A stretch of DNA of 64,000 nucleotides from Xanthomonas hyacinthi. GTDB taxonomy: Bacteria; Pseudomonadota; Gammaproteobacteria; Xanthomonadales; Xanthomonadaceae. The notes beneath the pieces were generated by a model that saw only the letters and a list, made by a program, of their open reading frames with translations, was not told the DNA's origin and ran no database searches. Where the stretch lies: the NCBI RefSeq assembly GCF_009769165.1, contig NZ_CP043476.1, positions 3,665,001 to 3,729,000 on the forward strand, in the 5' to 3' direction. Within the stretch, counting starts at the first letter, position 1. Each line of letters opens with the position of its first letter. Of the stretch, positions 50,021 through 59,178 are shown in pieces. The position numbers were made by a program, and so were the translations under genes.

Positions 50021-51028
50021 ATGCTCGCGATCGGCGTCGCCGGTACCGAACTCACCGCCCAGGAACGCGACTGGCTGCAGCACGATGCCGTCGCCGGCGT
50101 GGTCCTGTTCAAGCGCAATTTCGCCTCCAAGGCGCAGCTGGTGGAGCTGACCGCGGCGATCCGCGCCGCCGCGCCGCGGCCGCAGCTGATCTGCGTGGAC
50201 CAGGAGGGCGGCCGCGTGCAGCGCTTCCGCGAAGGCTACAGCGCATTGCCGCCGCTGCACGGCTTCGGCGCACTGTATGCGCGCGACCGCGATGCGGCGC
50301 TGGCGCTGGCCGAGCAGCATGCCTGGCTGATGGCCAGCGAGGTCCGCGCCAGCGGCGTGGACCTGAGCTTCGCCCCGGTGGTGGACCTGGCGCGCGGCAA
50401 CCGCGCGATCGGCGACCGCGCCTTCAGCGACGACCCGCAGGTGGTGGCCGCGTTCACCGGCGCCTACGTGCGCGGCATGCACAGCGTCGGCATGGCCGCC
50501 ACGCTCAAGCACTTCCCCGGCCACGGCACGGTGCTGGAAGACACCCACGTCGACAACGCCGAGGATCCGCGCCCGCTCGAAGTGCTGCGCCAGGAAGACC
50601 TGCTGCCGTTCGCCGCCGGCATCGGCGCCGGCGCCGATGCGGTGATGATGGCGCACGTGGTGTACCCGCAGGTCGCGCCGGAACCGGCCGGTTATTCGCC
50701 GCGCTGGATCCAGCAGATCCTGCGCCAGGAACTGGGCTTCCGCGGCGTGGTGTTCTCCGACGACATCGGCATGGCCGCCTCGTTCGCCGCCGGCGGGGTC
50801 GCCGCGCGCGTGTCGGCGCACCTGGACGCCGGCTGCGACGTGGTCCTGGTCTGCCATCCCGAACTGGTCGCCGAATCGCTGCAGGCGGTGTGCGACCGCC
50901 CGCTCAATACCGCCGCGCTGCTCGGCCTGCTCGGTCGCGGCGCCCTCGGCTGGGACGGCCTGCTCGCCGATGCCCGCTACGGCCACACCCAATCCCACCT
51001 GCTCGCAACCCTCGGAAAAACCGCCTGA
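50021..51028 (+). CDS. nagZ: Beta-N-acetylhexosaminidase NagZ (GH3)
   Basis: 335 residues. GH3 NagZ motifs are in order: GVVLFKRNF, CVDQEGGRVQRF, TLKHFPGHGTVLEDTH with the catalytic histidine, and nucleophile Asp in VVFSDDIGMAA. It is a single-domain cytoplasmic enzyme that removes N-acetylglucosamine from recycled muropeptides. ATG 50021 follows GGCAGGAGAAT. Its stop shares a base with the start of the next gene (TGATG). Confidence 0.95.
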   Translation: MLAIGVAGTELTAQERDWLQHDAVAGVVLFKRNFASKAQLVELTAAIRAAAPRPQLICVDQEGGRVQRFREGYSALPPLHGFGALYARDRDAALALAEQHAWLMASEVRASGVDLSFAPVVDLARGNRAIGDRAFSDDPQVVAAFTGAYVRGMHSVGMAATLKHFPGHGTVLEDTHVDNAEDPRPLEVLRQEDLLPFAAGIGAGADAVMMAHVVYPQVAPEPAGYSPRWIQQILRQELGFRGVVFSDDIGMAASFAAGGVAARVSAHLDAGCDVVLVCHPELVAESLQAVCDRPLNTAALLGLLGRGALGWDGLLADARYGHTQSHLLATLGKTA

Positions 51029-51582
51029 TGTCCACTCTCACCATCGCCCAGGCCCTGGCCCAGGCCGACCTGCTGGTCGATCGTCCGCACCTCGACCAGG
51101 CCATCGCGCGCATGGCCGACGCCATCGCCGCCGACTACCGCGGCGAGATCCCGGTCTACCTGACCATCATGCACGGCGCGCTGCCGTTCGCCGGGCAACT
51201 GGCGCTGGAACTGGGCGCGCGCGGCCAGGACCTGCAACTGGATTACCTGCACGCCACCCGCTACCGCGGCGAGACCGTCGGCGGCGAGCTGGTGTGGAAG
51301 CATCGCCCGGCCACCGCGCTGTACGGGCGCCGCGTGCTGCTGCTCGACGACATCCTCGACGAAGGCCTGACCCTGCTGGCGGTGCGCCAGTGGTGCCTGG
51401 AGCAGGGCGCCACCGACGTGCGCATCGCCGCGCTGACGGTCAAGCGCCACGACCGCCGCGTGGACGAGGTCGATGCCGACTACGTGGGCGTGGACGTGCC
51501 CGACCGCTACGTGTTCGGCTTCGGCATGGACGTCAACGAAGGCCTGCGCAACCTGCCGGCGATCTACGCGATGAAGGAATAG
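51028..51582 (+). CDS. hpt: Hypoxanthine-guanine phosphoribosyltransferase
   Basis: 184 residues. The PRPP-binding loop is [14 protein letters not shown], and the purine-site region [19 protein letters not shown] resembles HPRT enzymes. It salvages hypoxanthine and guanine. It overlaps nagZ by one base and is 74 bp before mtnP, whose product supplies hypoxanthine, so the pair makes metabolic sense. Confidence 0.9.
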   Translation: MSTLTIAQALAQADLLVDRPHLDQAIARMADAIAADYRGEIPVYLTIMHGALPFAGQLALELGARGQDLQLDYLHATRYRGETVGGELVWKHRPATALYGRRVLLLDDILDEGLTLLAVRQWCLEQGATDVRIAALTVKRHDRRVDEVDADYVGVDVPDRYVFGFGMDVNEGLRNLPAIYAMKE

Positions 51583-51656
51583 GACTCCGCGCCTTTCTCA
51601 TTGCGCGCCGGCGCTCGCGGCCGGCGCTTCGCGCACGTTCCGATTCGAGGATCCGC

Positions 51657-52403
51657 ATGGACAACATCGCACTGGCCGTCATCGGCGGCACCGGCGTCTA
51701 CAAGCTCGCGCAACTGGACGATGTGCAGACCCGCGAGGTCGACACCCGCTACGGCAGCCCGTCCGGCCCGCTGCGCATCGGCACGCTGCTCGGTCAGCGG
51801 GTCGCGTTCCTGGCCCGCCACGGCGAAGGCCATTCGCTGCCGCCGCACAAGATCAATTACCGCGCAAACCTTGCGGCGCTGCAGAAAATCGGCGCCGGCC
51901 GGGTGCTCGCGCTCAACACCGTCGGCGGCATCGGCGCGCGCTTCGGGCCGCGCGTGCTGGCCTGCCCGGACCAGCTGATCGACTACACCTGGGGGCGCGT
52001 GTCCACGCTCGGCGAGGAGCCGGGCAGCGAGGTGCTGCACGTGGATTTCGGCCACCCGTATTCGCCGATGCTGCGCAGCAAGGTGCTGGCCGCCGCGCGC
52101 GTGACCGGCGCCGACGTGGTCGATGGCGGCTGCTACGGCGCCACCCAGGGGCCGCGTTTGGAAACGATTGCAGAGATCGCGCGGCTGCGCCGCGACGGCT
52201 GCGACCTGGTCGGCATGACCGGCATGCCGGAAGCGGGCCTGGCACGCGAACTGGGCCTGGAATACGCCTGCCTGGCGATCGTGGCGAACTGGGCCGCCGG
52301 CTGCGGCGACGCCCAGGAGATCACCCTGGCCGAGGTGCTGGCGAACGTGGAGGCGGCCTCGGCGGGGCTGCCGGAGCTGATCGGCGAGCTGGCGCGCGGG
52401 TGA
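51657..52403 (+). CDS. mtnP: S-methyl-5'-thioinosine phosphorylase
   Basis: 248 residues of the PNP/MTAP family. Phosphate-binding GGTGVY is at the N-terminus and [20 protein letters not shown] follows. The purine site reads [20 protein letters not shown] then ANWAAG. Human MTAP has a different sequence here, and NWAAG-type enzymes such as the Pseudomonas one prefer methylthioinosine, giving hypoxanthine. The specificity is inferred. Downstream of hpt. Confidence 0.85.
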   Translation: MDNIALAVIGGTGVYKLAQLDDVQTREVDTRYGSPSGPLRIGTLLGQRVAFLARHGEGHSLPPHKINYRANLAALQKIGAGRVLALNTVGGIGARFGPRVLACPDQLIDYTWGRVSTLGEEPGSEVLHVDFGHPYSPMLRSKVLAAARVTGADVVDGGCYGATQGPRLETIAEIARLRRDGCDLVGMTGMPEAGLARELGLEYACLAIVANWAAGCGDAQEITLAEVLANVEAASAGLPELIGELARG

Positions 52404-52432
52404 TTGTCTTCGCTGCGCAAGCTTTGCATACT
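52404..52432 (+). promoter_or_regulatory. Possible promoter of the cold-shock gene
   Basis: TTGTCT (52404-52409), a 17-bp spacer and CATACT (52427-52432) start directly after the mtnP stop codon. The resulting leader of about 55 nt is short for a classical cspA leader. Confidence 0.45.
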
Positions 52433-52492
52433 TCGCCGGTGCGGGATGCCGCACAACCACCACCCATTACATTGCAAAGGTCTCGTATCACC

Positions 52493-52699
52493 ATGCCGAA
52501 GGGTACCGTCAAGTGGTTCAACGACGCCAAGGGATTTGGCTTTATTTCACCGGAAGACGGCAGCGCCGAAGTATTCGCGCACTACTCCGCGATCAATTCC
52601 AGGGGCTTCCGCAGCCTGCAGGAAGGACAGCGTGTCAGCTATGACGTGACCCAGGGTCCGAAGGGCGCGCAGGCCTCCAATATTACGCCTGTCGAGTAA
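52493..52699 (+). CDS. Cold-shock domain protein (CspA family)
   Basis: 68 residues. RNP1 is KGFGFI and RNP2 is VFAHYSAI, in the usual [18 protein letters not shown] context. It binds single-stranded RNA and DNA as an RNA chaperone. Standalone, with its own promoter candidate and a strong terminator. Confidence 0.96.
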   Translation: MPKGTVKWFNDAKGFGFISPEDGSAEVFAHYSAINSRGFRSLQEGQRVSYDVTQGPKGAQASNITPVE

Positions 52700-52727
52700 A
52701 TCGCTTGCTCGGCTGAGCTTTTTTGAG

Positions 52728-52749
52728 CCCCGCTTCGGCGGGGTTTTTT
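52728..52749 (+). terminator. Terminator of the cold-shock gene
   Basis: CCCCGC, the tetraloop TTCG and GCGGGG are followed by six T residues, 28 bp after the stop. Confidence 0.93.
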
Positions 52750-52795
52750 ATGGAAGGCGATACCGCTGCGGCGTCGCCCGCAATCAGTGGATGCG

Positions 52796-53128
52796 ATGAA
52801 GCAACGGATGCAGATCGGCATCGTCGGCTACGGCACGGCGGGCCAGGCCCTGGCGCAGCGGTATGCGCACGTGGCGGTGTACCCGTTCTGGAGCCGCTGG
52901 CTGACCCCGCTGTTCCAGTCCGAGCGCGACCTGGTGGCACGCGTGCGCGACCTCGGCATGCTGCCGGCGGGGCGGATGCCTGGCGGTCGCGGCCACATGC
53001 TGCGCGTGCTCAGCGGTACCCGGCACGGCTGGTTCGGCAAGCTGCCGTTGGAGCCGGGATTTTTGCAGGCGCTGGCGGAGGCGGCGGCAGCGCCACGGTT
53101 GGCGACGCAGCAGGTGCAGGGCGAGTAG
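52796..53128 (+). pseudogene. Remnant of an FAD-dependent monooxygenase with in-frame internal deletion
   Basis: The N-terminus MQIGIVGYGTAGQALA is the FAD-binding first strand and loop of a flavin monooxygenase. The rest (YPFWSRWLTPLFQSERDLVA, then GMLPAGRMPGGRGHMLRVLSGTR) resembles the last 80-90 residues of the same type of enzyme, usually 350-400 residues long. The two ends appear joined after about 20 residues without a frameshift, so most of the enzyme is lost. A product of about 110 residues could still be made, but FAD and substrate binding are not possible. Confidence 0.6.
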
Positions 53129-53219
53129 CTGCAGCGAGCCAGCGCGTTCGTGCACGTGGCCACTGACGTTGTTCCTGCAGTCGGCCGGCGTGTTGCGATG
53201 CTGCGGCGCCGCCGATCCC

Positions 53220-53280
53220 GTAGGAGGGGTGTCAACCGCGACGCCGTACCGGTAAAGCGTCGCGGTTGACACCCTCCTAC
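53220..53280. repeat. Family A palindromic repeat, copy 6
   Basis: GTAGGAGGGGTGTCAACCGC and its reverse (GCGGTTGACACCCTCCTAC) pair over about 24 bp with one extra G in the left arm. The loop contains ACCGGTAAA. In the CTTCAG/CTGAAG position of other copies it has GTCAAC/GTTGAC, a variant subtype. Confidence 0.88.
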
Positions 53281-53282
53281 CG

Positions 53283-53795
53283 CCATGCGCTCGACTTAAG
53301 CCTCAACACTGATGCCTGGGGGCCCTGCGCCGGCGCTTGCCACTGCGCACCATCGCGCGCGAACCCGGATTCGGACGAGGGTGTAGACAAACGCGTTGGC
53401 GCCGACGCCAGGCCTGCGGAACCTGCCGGCGAATCCGGGACGCTCGGGACGCAGATCCGGCAGCGAACCGCGGAATAGGGCCGTCAACGCCTTGACATGC
53501 GTCACGTAACGCCGCGTATTTTGCGACGCTGCTCCGCGGCTCTTACTGAATACTTGGACATGATTGGTTGAATCCATGCGGCATAGCGTCAAAAAAATGT
53601 CGGAAGATGTCTTGGTAGGGACCGGTAGCTGTGCCATAGTGCAGTGCAACACGAGTGCTTCGCTGTTGGCCTGGGCAGTCGCCTCAGGCTGGAAATGACA
53701 CTGCAACCGTGTTCTCCGACCGATGATGGAGCACTGGTCGGCTGCATGAGTGCGGCGTTCCCAAAACCATTCGACAGAGGGCATCTGCATCGCGC
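53283..53795. other. Upstream region of the gum cluster, no gene seen
   Basis: About 510 bp, less GC-rich than its surroundings from about 53490 on. I find no ORF with a ribosome site and no tRNA. An AAAAAAA run is at about 53591. A TTGACA at about 53492 has a TATTTT 19 bp later, and a second promoter candidate is listed at 53612. It is likely the transcriptional control region of gum. Confidence 0.55.
53612..53640 (+). promoter_or_regulatory. Candidate gum operon promoter
   Basis: TTGGTA (53612-53617), a 17-bp spacer and CATAGT (53635-53640) lie about 155 bp upstream of gumB. The choice among several weak pairs in this region is uncertain. Confidence 0.4.
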
Positions 53796-54494
53796 ATGGG
53801 TAAACTCTCCGCTACGTTCAACTGGGCATTGTGTTTGGCCTTTTCTTGTCTGGTCTTCCTGTCCGCATGCAGCAGCGGACCGAAGATGCGGACGGAATTG
53901 CCGCCAGGCGATCCGCTGGCCGGCTCCATGGGCCAGCCGGAATATCTGCTCGGCCTCGGCGATCTGCTGACGGTCAAGGTGTTCCAGATCGACGACCTGG
54001 AGCGCCAGGTGCGGATCGACAACGAAGGCCGCATCTCGCTGCCGCTGATCGGCGACATCAAGGCTGCCGGGGTTGGTGTGAACGCGTTGCAGAAGGAGAT
54101 CGCCGACCGCTACCGCAGCGGCTACCTGCAGAATCCGCAGGTCTCGGTGCTGGTCGACGAATTCACCGGCAACCGGGTCACCGTGACCGGCGCGGTGGGC
54201 GAGCCGGGCATCTACCCCATCGTCGGCCCGGCACTGACCCTGCAGCAGGCGCTGTCGCTGGGCAAGGGCGTCAGCGACGTGGCCAGCCGCGGTAACGTGG
54301 TGGTGTTCCGCAACGTCGGCGGGCAGAAGATGCTGGCCCGTTTCGATCTGCGCGATATCCAGAAGGGCATCTCGCCGGATCCTGAAATCTACGGCGGCGA
54401 CATCGTCGTGGTGTACCGCTCCGATGCGCTCGTATTGCTGCGCACCGTGGTGCAGCTGACCCCGTTCGTCATGGTCTGGCGGGCATACCGATGA
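53796..54494 (+). CDS. gumB: Polysaccharide export outer-membrane lipoprotein GumB
   Basis: 232 residues. A lipoprotein signal ends in LSAC (Cys25). The OPX/Wza-type domain starts at YLLGLGDLLTVKVFQIDDLE and is followed by a SLBB-type repeat (VTVTGAVGEPGIYPIVGPAL). It forms the outer-membrane part of the xanthan exporter with GumC. First gene of the cluster; the stop overlaps gumC by 4 bp. Confidence 0.95.
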   Translation: MGKLSATFNWALCLAFSCLVFLSACSSGPKMRTELPPGDPLAGSMGQPEYLLGLGDLLTVKVFQIDDLERQVRIDNEGRISLPLIGDIKAAGVGVNALQKEIADRYRSGYLQNPQVSVLVDEFTGNRVTVTGAVGEPGIYPIVGPALTLQQALSLGKGVSDVASRGNVVVFRNVGGQKMLARFDLRDIQKGISPDPEIYGGDIVVVYRSDALVLLRTVVQLTPFVMVWRAYR

Positions 54495-55903
54495 GTTCCT
54501 CGAGCATGCACACCCGTACCTCCTCGGCGCCACTGAGCCCGGCCGACATCAGCCTGCTGGACTACTGGAACGCCCTGTACCGGCAGCGCTGGCTCATCGT
54601 CGGCATCACCGCGGCGGTGCTGTTGCTGGCGCTGCTGGTAACGTTGTTGATGACGCCCAAGTACCGCGCCACCAGCGTGCTGCAGATCGAGCGCGAGTCC
54701 TTGAACGTTACCAACGTGGCGAACCTGATGCCGGTGGAATCGCCGCAGGATCGCGATTTCTACCAGACCCAGTACGAACTGCTCGGCAGCCGCTCGCTGG
54801 CCCGGGCGGTGATCCGCGAGGCGCGGCTGACCCAGGAGCCGACTCTCAAGCCGCTGGTGGACGAGGCGCTGGAGAAGCTGCGAGGCAATGGCGACGGCCG
54901 CGCGCCGGCGCCCGAGGCGCGCGCCGCCGCCGCCGAGAACGCGCTGGTCGGCCCGGTGCTGGACGCGTTGACGATCGAGCCGGTGCGCGATTCGCGGCTG
55001 GTGCGTATCAACTTCGATTCGCCCGATCGGGCGCTGGCCGCGCGCGTGTCCAACACCTACGCGCAGATGTTCATCGCCTCGACCCAGGAGCGGCGCCTGC
55101 AGGCCTCCTCGTTCGCCGCCAGATACCTGTCCGAGCGGCTGGAGCAGTTGCGCGACAAGGTCGAAGAGTCGGAGAAGAATGCGGTCGATTATTCCAGCAA
55201 GGAGCAGATCGTGTCGCTGGGCGATGACAAGCCGTCGCTGCCGACGCAGAACATGAGCGAATTGAACGTGCGTCTGGCCACCGCCCAGGATGCGCGGATC
55301 AAGGCCGAGTCGGCCTGGCGCCAGGCCGGGGTCGGCGATGGCATGGGCCTGCCGCAGGTGATCAGCAGCCCGCTGATCCAGAGCCTGCGCACCGAGCAGG
55401 TGAAGCTGGAGGCGGATTACCAGCAGAAGCTGGCCACGTTCCAGCCCGGCTATCCGGAAATGCAGCGCCTGCGCAACCAGATCGCCGAGATCAAGCGCCA
55501 GATCGGCAGCGAGATCGCCAACATCCGCAGCGGGCTGAAGAACGACTACGAGGCGGCGCGGCAGCAGGAGTCCTTGTTGTCCGAGCGCATCTCCAGCCTG
55601 AAGAACGACGAACTGGATCTGCAGACCCGCAGCATCCGCTACAACATGCTCAGGCGCGAAGCCGACACCAACCGCCAGCTCTACGACGCGCTGCTGCAGC
55701 GCTACAAGGAGATCGGCGTGGCCGGCAACGTGGGCACCAACAATGTGTCGATCATCGACCGCGCCGACCTGCCGGGCAAGCCGAGTTCGCCGAAGACCTT
55801 GCTGAACCTGGCGCTGGCGTTCGTGTTCGGCCTGTTCGCGGCGATCGCCATCGCCTTGATCCGCTATTTCCTGCACGAAGCCAATGCGGCGGCCGCGGCA
55901 TGA
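54491..55903 (+). CDS. gumC: Polysaccharide co-polymerase/chain-length protein GumC
   Basis: 470 residues. Wzz-type domain with two membrane helices (about residues 35-55, VGITAAVLLLALLVTLL, and 440-460, LLNLALAFVFGLFAAIAIAL) and a long periplasmic coiled-coil stretch between them. There is no C-terminal tyrosine kinase domain, as expected for GumC. It controls chain length and bridges to GumB. ATGA overlap with gumB; about 316 bp separate it from gumD. Confidence 0.95.
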   Translation: MSSSSMHTRTSSAPLSPADISLLDYWNALYRQRWLIVGITAAVLLLALLVTLLMTPKYRATSVLQIERESLNVTNVANLMPVESPQDRDFYQTQYELLGSRSLARAVIREARLTQEPTLKPLVDEALEKLRGNGDGRAPAPEARAAAAENALVGPVLDALTIEPVRDSRLVRINFDSPDRALAARVSNTYAQMFIASTQERRLQASSFAARYLSERLEQLRDKVEESEKNAVDYSSKEQIVSLGDDKPSLPTQNMSELNVRLATAQDARIKAESAWRQAGVGDGMGLPQVISSPLIQSLRTEQVKLEADYQQKLATFQPGYPEMQRLRNQIAEIKRQIGSEIANIRSGLKNDYEAARQQESLLSERISSLKNDELDLQTRSIRYNMLRREADTNRQLYDALLQRYKEIGVAGNVGTNNVSIIDRADLPGKPSSPKTLLNLALAFVFGLFAAIAIALIRYFLHEANAAAAA

Positions 55904-56013
55904 CGCGCATGGCGCACAGCCCGGCGCGATGCGGCGTGACCGCGATCGCGGCGGCTGCGACGACGCAGGCGCATGGTCTTTTTTCCTACACGAATTCTTC
56001 AGCGAGGTGATAC

Positions 56014-56088
56014 GTGATTCAGCTAAGTAAGGAGGTGGTTCAGTATTTTCCTGACCGGTTGTACGCAGTCGTTCTTGTTTTGAAATAA
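56014..56088 (+). CDS. Possible 24-codon upstream ORF before gumD
   Basis: GTG at 56014 follows a GAGGTGA ribosome site (56004-56010) and reads MIQLSKEVVQYFPDRLYAVV then LVLK before TAA. It contains TAAGGAGGTG (56028-56037), a 10-base perfect complement of the 16S rRNA 3' end, with no start codon at the right distance after it. The ORF could be a leader peptide or chance. No homologue is known to me. Confidence 0.35.
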   Translation: MIQLSKEVVQYFPDRLYAVVLVLK

Positions 56089-56219
56089 CACGGGCTGCCG
56101 TGGACCTGGGGTCGGTGAGGAAGGCACCGCAGCGGTCCACTGGCAGATGAGATCGAGGCTCGCACACGTCGCATGTTCCCCCGCATGCCTCCGACCGAGT
56201 TTGGATGGGAATCCCGACC

Positions 56220-57680
56220 ATGCTTCTGGCAGACCTGAGTAGCGCCACCTATACAACGTCGTCCCCGCGCCTGCTGTCCAAATATGCAGCCGCCGCGGAC
56301 ATCCTGCTACGCGTGTCGGATCTGACGGTGATCGTCGCCGGCGCGCTGGCGACCCACCGCCTGCTGTTCTCCAGCTGGTTGCCGGAGGCGCCTTACCGGG
56401 TCGCGATCGGCACCACCTTGCTGTACGCGGTGATCTGCTTCGCGCTGTTCCCGCTGTACCGCAGCTGGCGCGGACGCGGCCTGCTGCGCGAGATGATGGT
56501 GCTGAGCCTGGCCTGCGGCGGCGTGTTCGCGCTGTTCGCGGTGCACGCCTTCGTGGTGCAGTTCGGGCAGCAGGTCTCGCGGCTGTGGATCGGCCTGTGG
56601 TTCGCCACCAGCCTGGCCACGCTGCTGGTCTCGCGCACCATGGTGCGCGGTGTGCTCAACCACCTGCGTTCGGAAGGCGTGGACGTGCAGCGCGTGGTGG
56701 TGGTCGGCCTGCGCCATCCGGTGGTCAAGATCCACAACTACCTGAGCCGCAATCCGTGGGTCGGCATGCAGCTGGTCGGCTATTTCAGCAGCGACTACGA
56801 CCTGTCGGTGGCCGATCATCCGCAGAAGCTGCAGTGCCTGGGGGCGGGCACGCCGGAATCGCTGATCGACTACCTCAACAACAACGAGGTCGAGCAGGTG
56901 TGGATCTCGCTGCCGCTGGGCGAGCGCGACCACATCAAGCAGCTGCTGCAGCAGATGGACCGCTACCCGATCCAGGTCAGGCTGATCCCGGACCTGTTCG
57001 ACTTCGGCATGCTCAACCAGTCCGGCGACCAGATCGGCAACGTGCCGGTGATCAACCTGCGCCAGGGCGGGGTCGACCGCAACACCTACTTCGTGGTCGC
57101 CAAGGCGCTGCAGGACAAGCTGGTCGCGCTGGCCGCGCTGGCGATGCTGTGGCCGCTGATGCTGGCGATTGCGGTCGGCGTGAAGCTGAGTTCGCCGGGC
57201 CCGGTGTTCTTTCGCCAGCGCCGCCATGGCCTGGGCGGGCGCGAGTTCTACATGTACAAGTTCCGCTCGATGCGCGTGCAGCAGGAACCCAGCGACGTGG
57301 TGGTGCAGGCCAAGCGCGGCGACAGCCGGGTCACCCCGTTCGGCGCGTTCCTGCGCCGCAGCAGCCTGGACGAGCTGCCGCAACTGTTCAACGTGCTCGG
57401 CGGCAGCATGTCGGTGGTGGGGCCGCGGCCGCATGCGGCGCAGCACAATACCCACTACGAGAAGCTGATCAACCATTACATGCAGCGGCACTACGTCAAG
57501 CCGGGCATCACCGGCTGGGCCCAGGTCAACGGGTTCCGCGGCGAGACGCCGGAGCTGCGGACGATGAAGAAGCGCATCCAGTACGATCTGGACTACATCC
57601 GGCGCTGGTCGCTGTGGCTGGATACGCGGATCATCGTGCTCACCGCAGTGAAGGTGCTCGGGCAGAAGACCGCCTACTGA
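56220..57680 (+). CDS. gumD: Undecaprenyl-phosphate glucose-1-phosphate transferase GumD
   Basis: 486 residues. Four N-terminal membrane segments and a central domain are followed by one membrane helix and the catalytic priming-transferase domain ([53 protein letters not shown]). It adds the first glucose-1-phosphate to the lipid carrier in xanthan repeat synthesis. ATG 56220 gives [16 protein letters not shown] as in X. campestris GumD; an ATG at 56205 in the same frame is possible. Confidence 0.96.
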   Translation: MLLADLSSATYTTSSPRLLSKYAAAADILLRVSDLTVIVAGALATHRLLFSSWLPEAPYRVAIGTTLLYAVICFALFPLYRSWRGRGLLREMMVLSLACGGVFALFAVHAFVVQFGQQVSRLWIGLWFATSLATLLVSRTMVRGVLNHLRSEGVDVQRVVVVGLRHPVVKIHNYLSRNPWVGMQLVGYFSSDYDLSVADHPQKLQCLGAGTPESLIDYLNNNEVEQVWISLPLGERDHIKQLLQQMDRYPIQVRLIPDLFDFGMLNQSGDQIGNVPVINLRQGGVDRNTYFVVAKALQDKLVALAALAMLWPLMLAIAVGVKLSSPGPVFFRQRRHGLGGREFYMYKFRSMRVQQEPSDVVVQAKRGDSRVTPFGAFLRRSSLDELPQLFNVLGGSMSVVGPRPHAAQHNTHYEKLINHYMQRHYVKPGITGWAQVNGFRGETPELRTMKKRIQYDLDYIRRWSLWLDTRIIVLTAVKVLGQKTAY

Positions 57681-57891
57681 TGCGCCCGATGTACCGTTAT
57701 CGCGCCGACCGTTCCCGCTGCCGGCGCCACCTCGTCGCCGCCGTCGGCAGCGGGGATGGCAGCGCCAGGGGCGCATCCTGCAGCGCCATCGCGGCCACCG
57801 GCGGCGTCGGCGCCGGGGGCGCCGCAGTTGCGCCACTGCGGTCGTTGTCGTGGCGCGCTGGATCGTGCCGCGCTGCGGGGCAAGGTGCCGC
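57681..57891. other. Gap between gumD and gumE, no gene recognised
   Basis: About 210 bp that is open in several frames but Arg/Pro/Ala-rich. I see no ribosome site or similarity in it. Confidence 0.4.
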
Positions 57892-59178
57892 GTGCTGACC
57901 GCGCCCGTGAACGCACCGGCGATGACGCTGCGCGAGCAGCGCCACAACCTGCTGATCGAGCTGGTGCTGTTGTTCGCCATCGGCTACAACCTCCTGCTCG
58001 CGGTGGTGAACGCCAAGGTGTTCCGGGTCAGTCCGGCCATGACCTATGTGGTGGAACTGGCGATCTACGGCGCCTGTTTCCTGATCGGACTGTGGTCGCT
58101 GGACCGCAAGCGGACGGCGATGGTGTTCACCGGCATCGGCTTGCTGGCGGTGCTGATGCTGCTGCGGCTGTTCCTGGTCTGGTCGATCGATCCCAAGTTC
58201 TTCCGCGACGCGCTGATCCCGTTCGCGTTCCTGGTGCTGGGCGCCGCCTATACCGGTTCGCTGCCCAAACTGTTCCTGCGCATGGCGCTGATCGTGTCGC
58301 TGGTGGCGGCGTTCGAGCTGGCGTTGCCCAAGGTCTACGGCGATGTGGTCAATCCCAAGAGCTTCTTCGTCAATGCGCGCGGCGCCAGCGCGTCGAGTTT
58401 CTGGAATCAGGACAGCAACCTGTTCGTCAGCGCGACCCGGCCCGGCGCGCGCAACTTCCTGCCGTCCTCCAATCTGCCACGCGCCTCCTCGGTGTTCATC
58501 GAGCCGGTGACGATGGGCAACTTCATCATCTTCTTCACCGCGATCCTGCTGACCTTCTGGCGCTGGATGCGGCCGGTGGGGATCGTGGCGTCGGTGGCGA
58601 TGATCGGCTTCCTGATCGTGGCCTCGGACGGGCGCCTGGCCGCCGGCACCTGCGTGATGATGGTGGCGCTGACCCCGCTGCTGCTGCGCATGGACCAGCG
58701 TCTGGGCTTTCTGATCTTCTTCGGCGTGTTGCTGGGCGCGTGGCTGATGGTGTGGGCGTCCGGCATCCAGAGCTACGAGGACACCACCCTGGGGCGGGTG
58801 TTCTTCACCGTCTATTCGATCCGCAACATGACCGCCGAGTCGTGGCTGGGCCTGGATTTCGACACGCCGTACAAATACTTCGACAGCGGCATCGCCTATT
58901 TCATCTCCTCGCAGTCGGTGGTGCTGGTGCTGGCGTTCCTGCTCGCCTATTCGTTCGCGATGCTGATGCGCACGATCGAAGGCCAGCTGTTCAAGAACCT
59001 GCTGATCTTCGCGTTCGCGCTGAGCCTGCTGGTGTCCAACGGCTATTTCTCGATCAAGACCGCGGCGCTGTGGTGGTTCGTCTGCGGCTGCCTGTGGCAG
59101 ATGGTGCCGCGGCGCGCAGCGGCGGATGCGTTGCCGCCGGCAACCGATACCACGCCGCGTGCGGCGGTGCCGACATGA
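57892..59178 (+). CDS. gumE: Xanthan polymerase GumE (Wzy-like)
   Basis: About 428 residues with ten or more membrane segments and a periplasmic loop (FWNQDSNLFVSATRPGARNF, SSVFIEPVTMGNFIIFF). It matches the GumE family, the likely polymerase of pentasaccharide units. The start is uncertain. GTG 57892 follows AAGGTG at good distance, but GTG 57907 and ATG 57922 (MTLREQRHNLLIEL) are alternatives. ATGA overlap with gumF. Confidence 0.88.
   Translation: MLTAPVNAPAMTLREQRHNLLIELVLLFAIGYNLLLAVVNAKVFRVSPAMTYVVELAIYGACFLIGLWSLDRKRTAMVFTGIGLLAVLMLLRLFLVWSIDPKFFRDALIPFAFLVLGAAYTGSLPKLFLRMALIVSLVAAFELALPKVYGDVVNPKSFFVNARGASASSFWNQDSNLFVSATRPGARNFLPSSNLPRASSVFIEPVTMGNFIIFFTAILLTFWRWMRPVGIVASVAMIGFLIVASDGRLAAGTCVMMVALTPLLLRMDQRLGFLIFFGVLLGAWLMVWASGIQSYEDTTLGRVFFTVYSIRNMTAESWLGLDFDTPYKYFDSGIAYFISSQSVVLVLAFLLAYSFAMLMRTIEGQLFKNLLIFAFALSLLVSNGYFSIKTAALWWFVCGCLWQMVPRRAAADALPPATDTTPRAAVPT

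Noticed and set aside
53340..53480. Possible tRNA-Pro upstream of gumB, expected from X. campestris
   Set aside because: The GAACCCGGATTC-like bases do not form a T-arm with a matching acceptor stem or anticodon arm.
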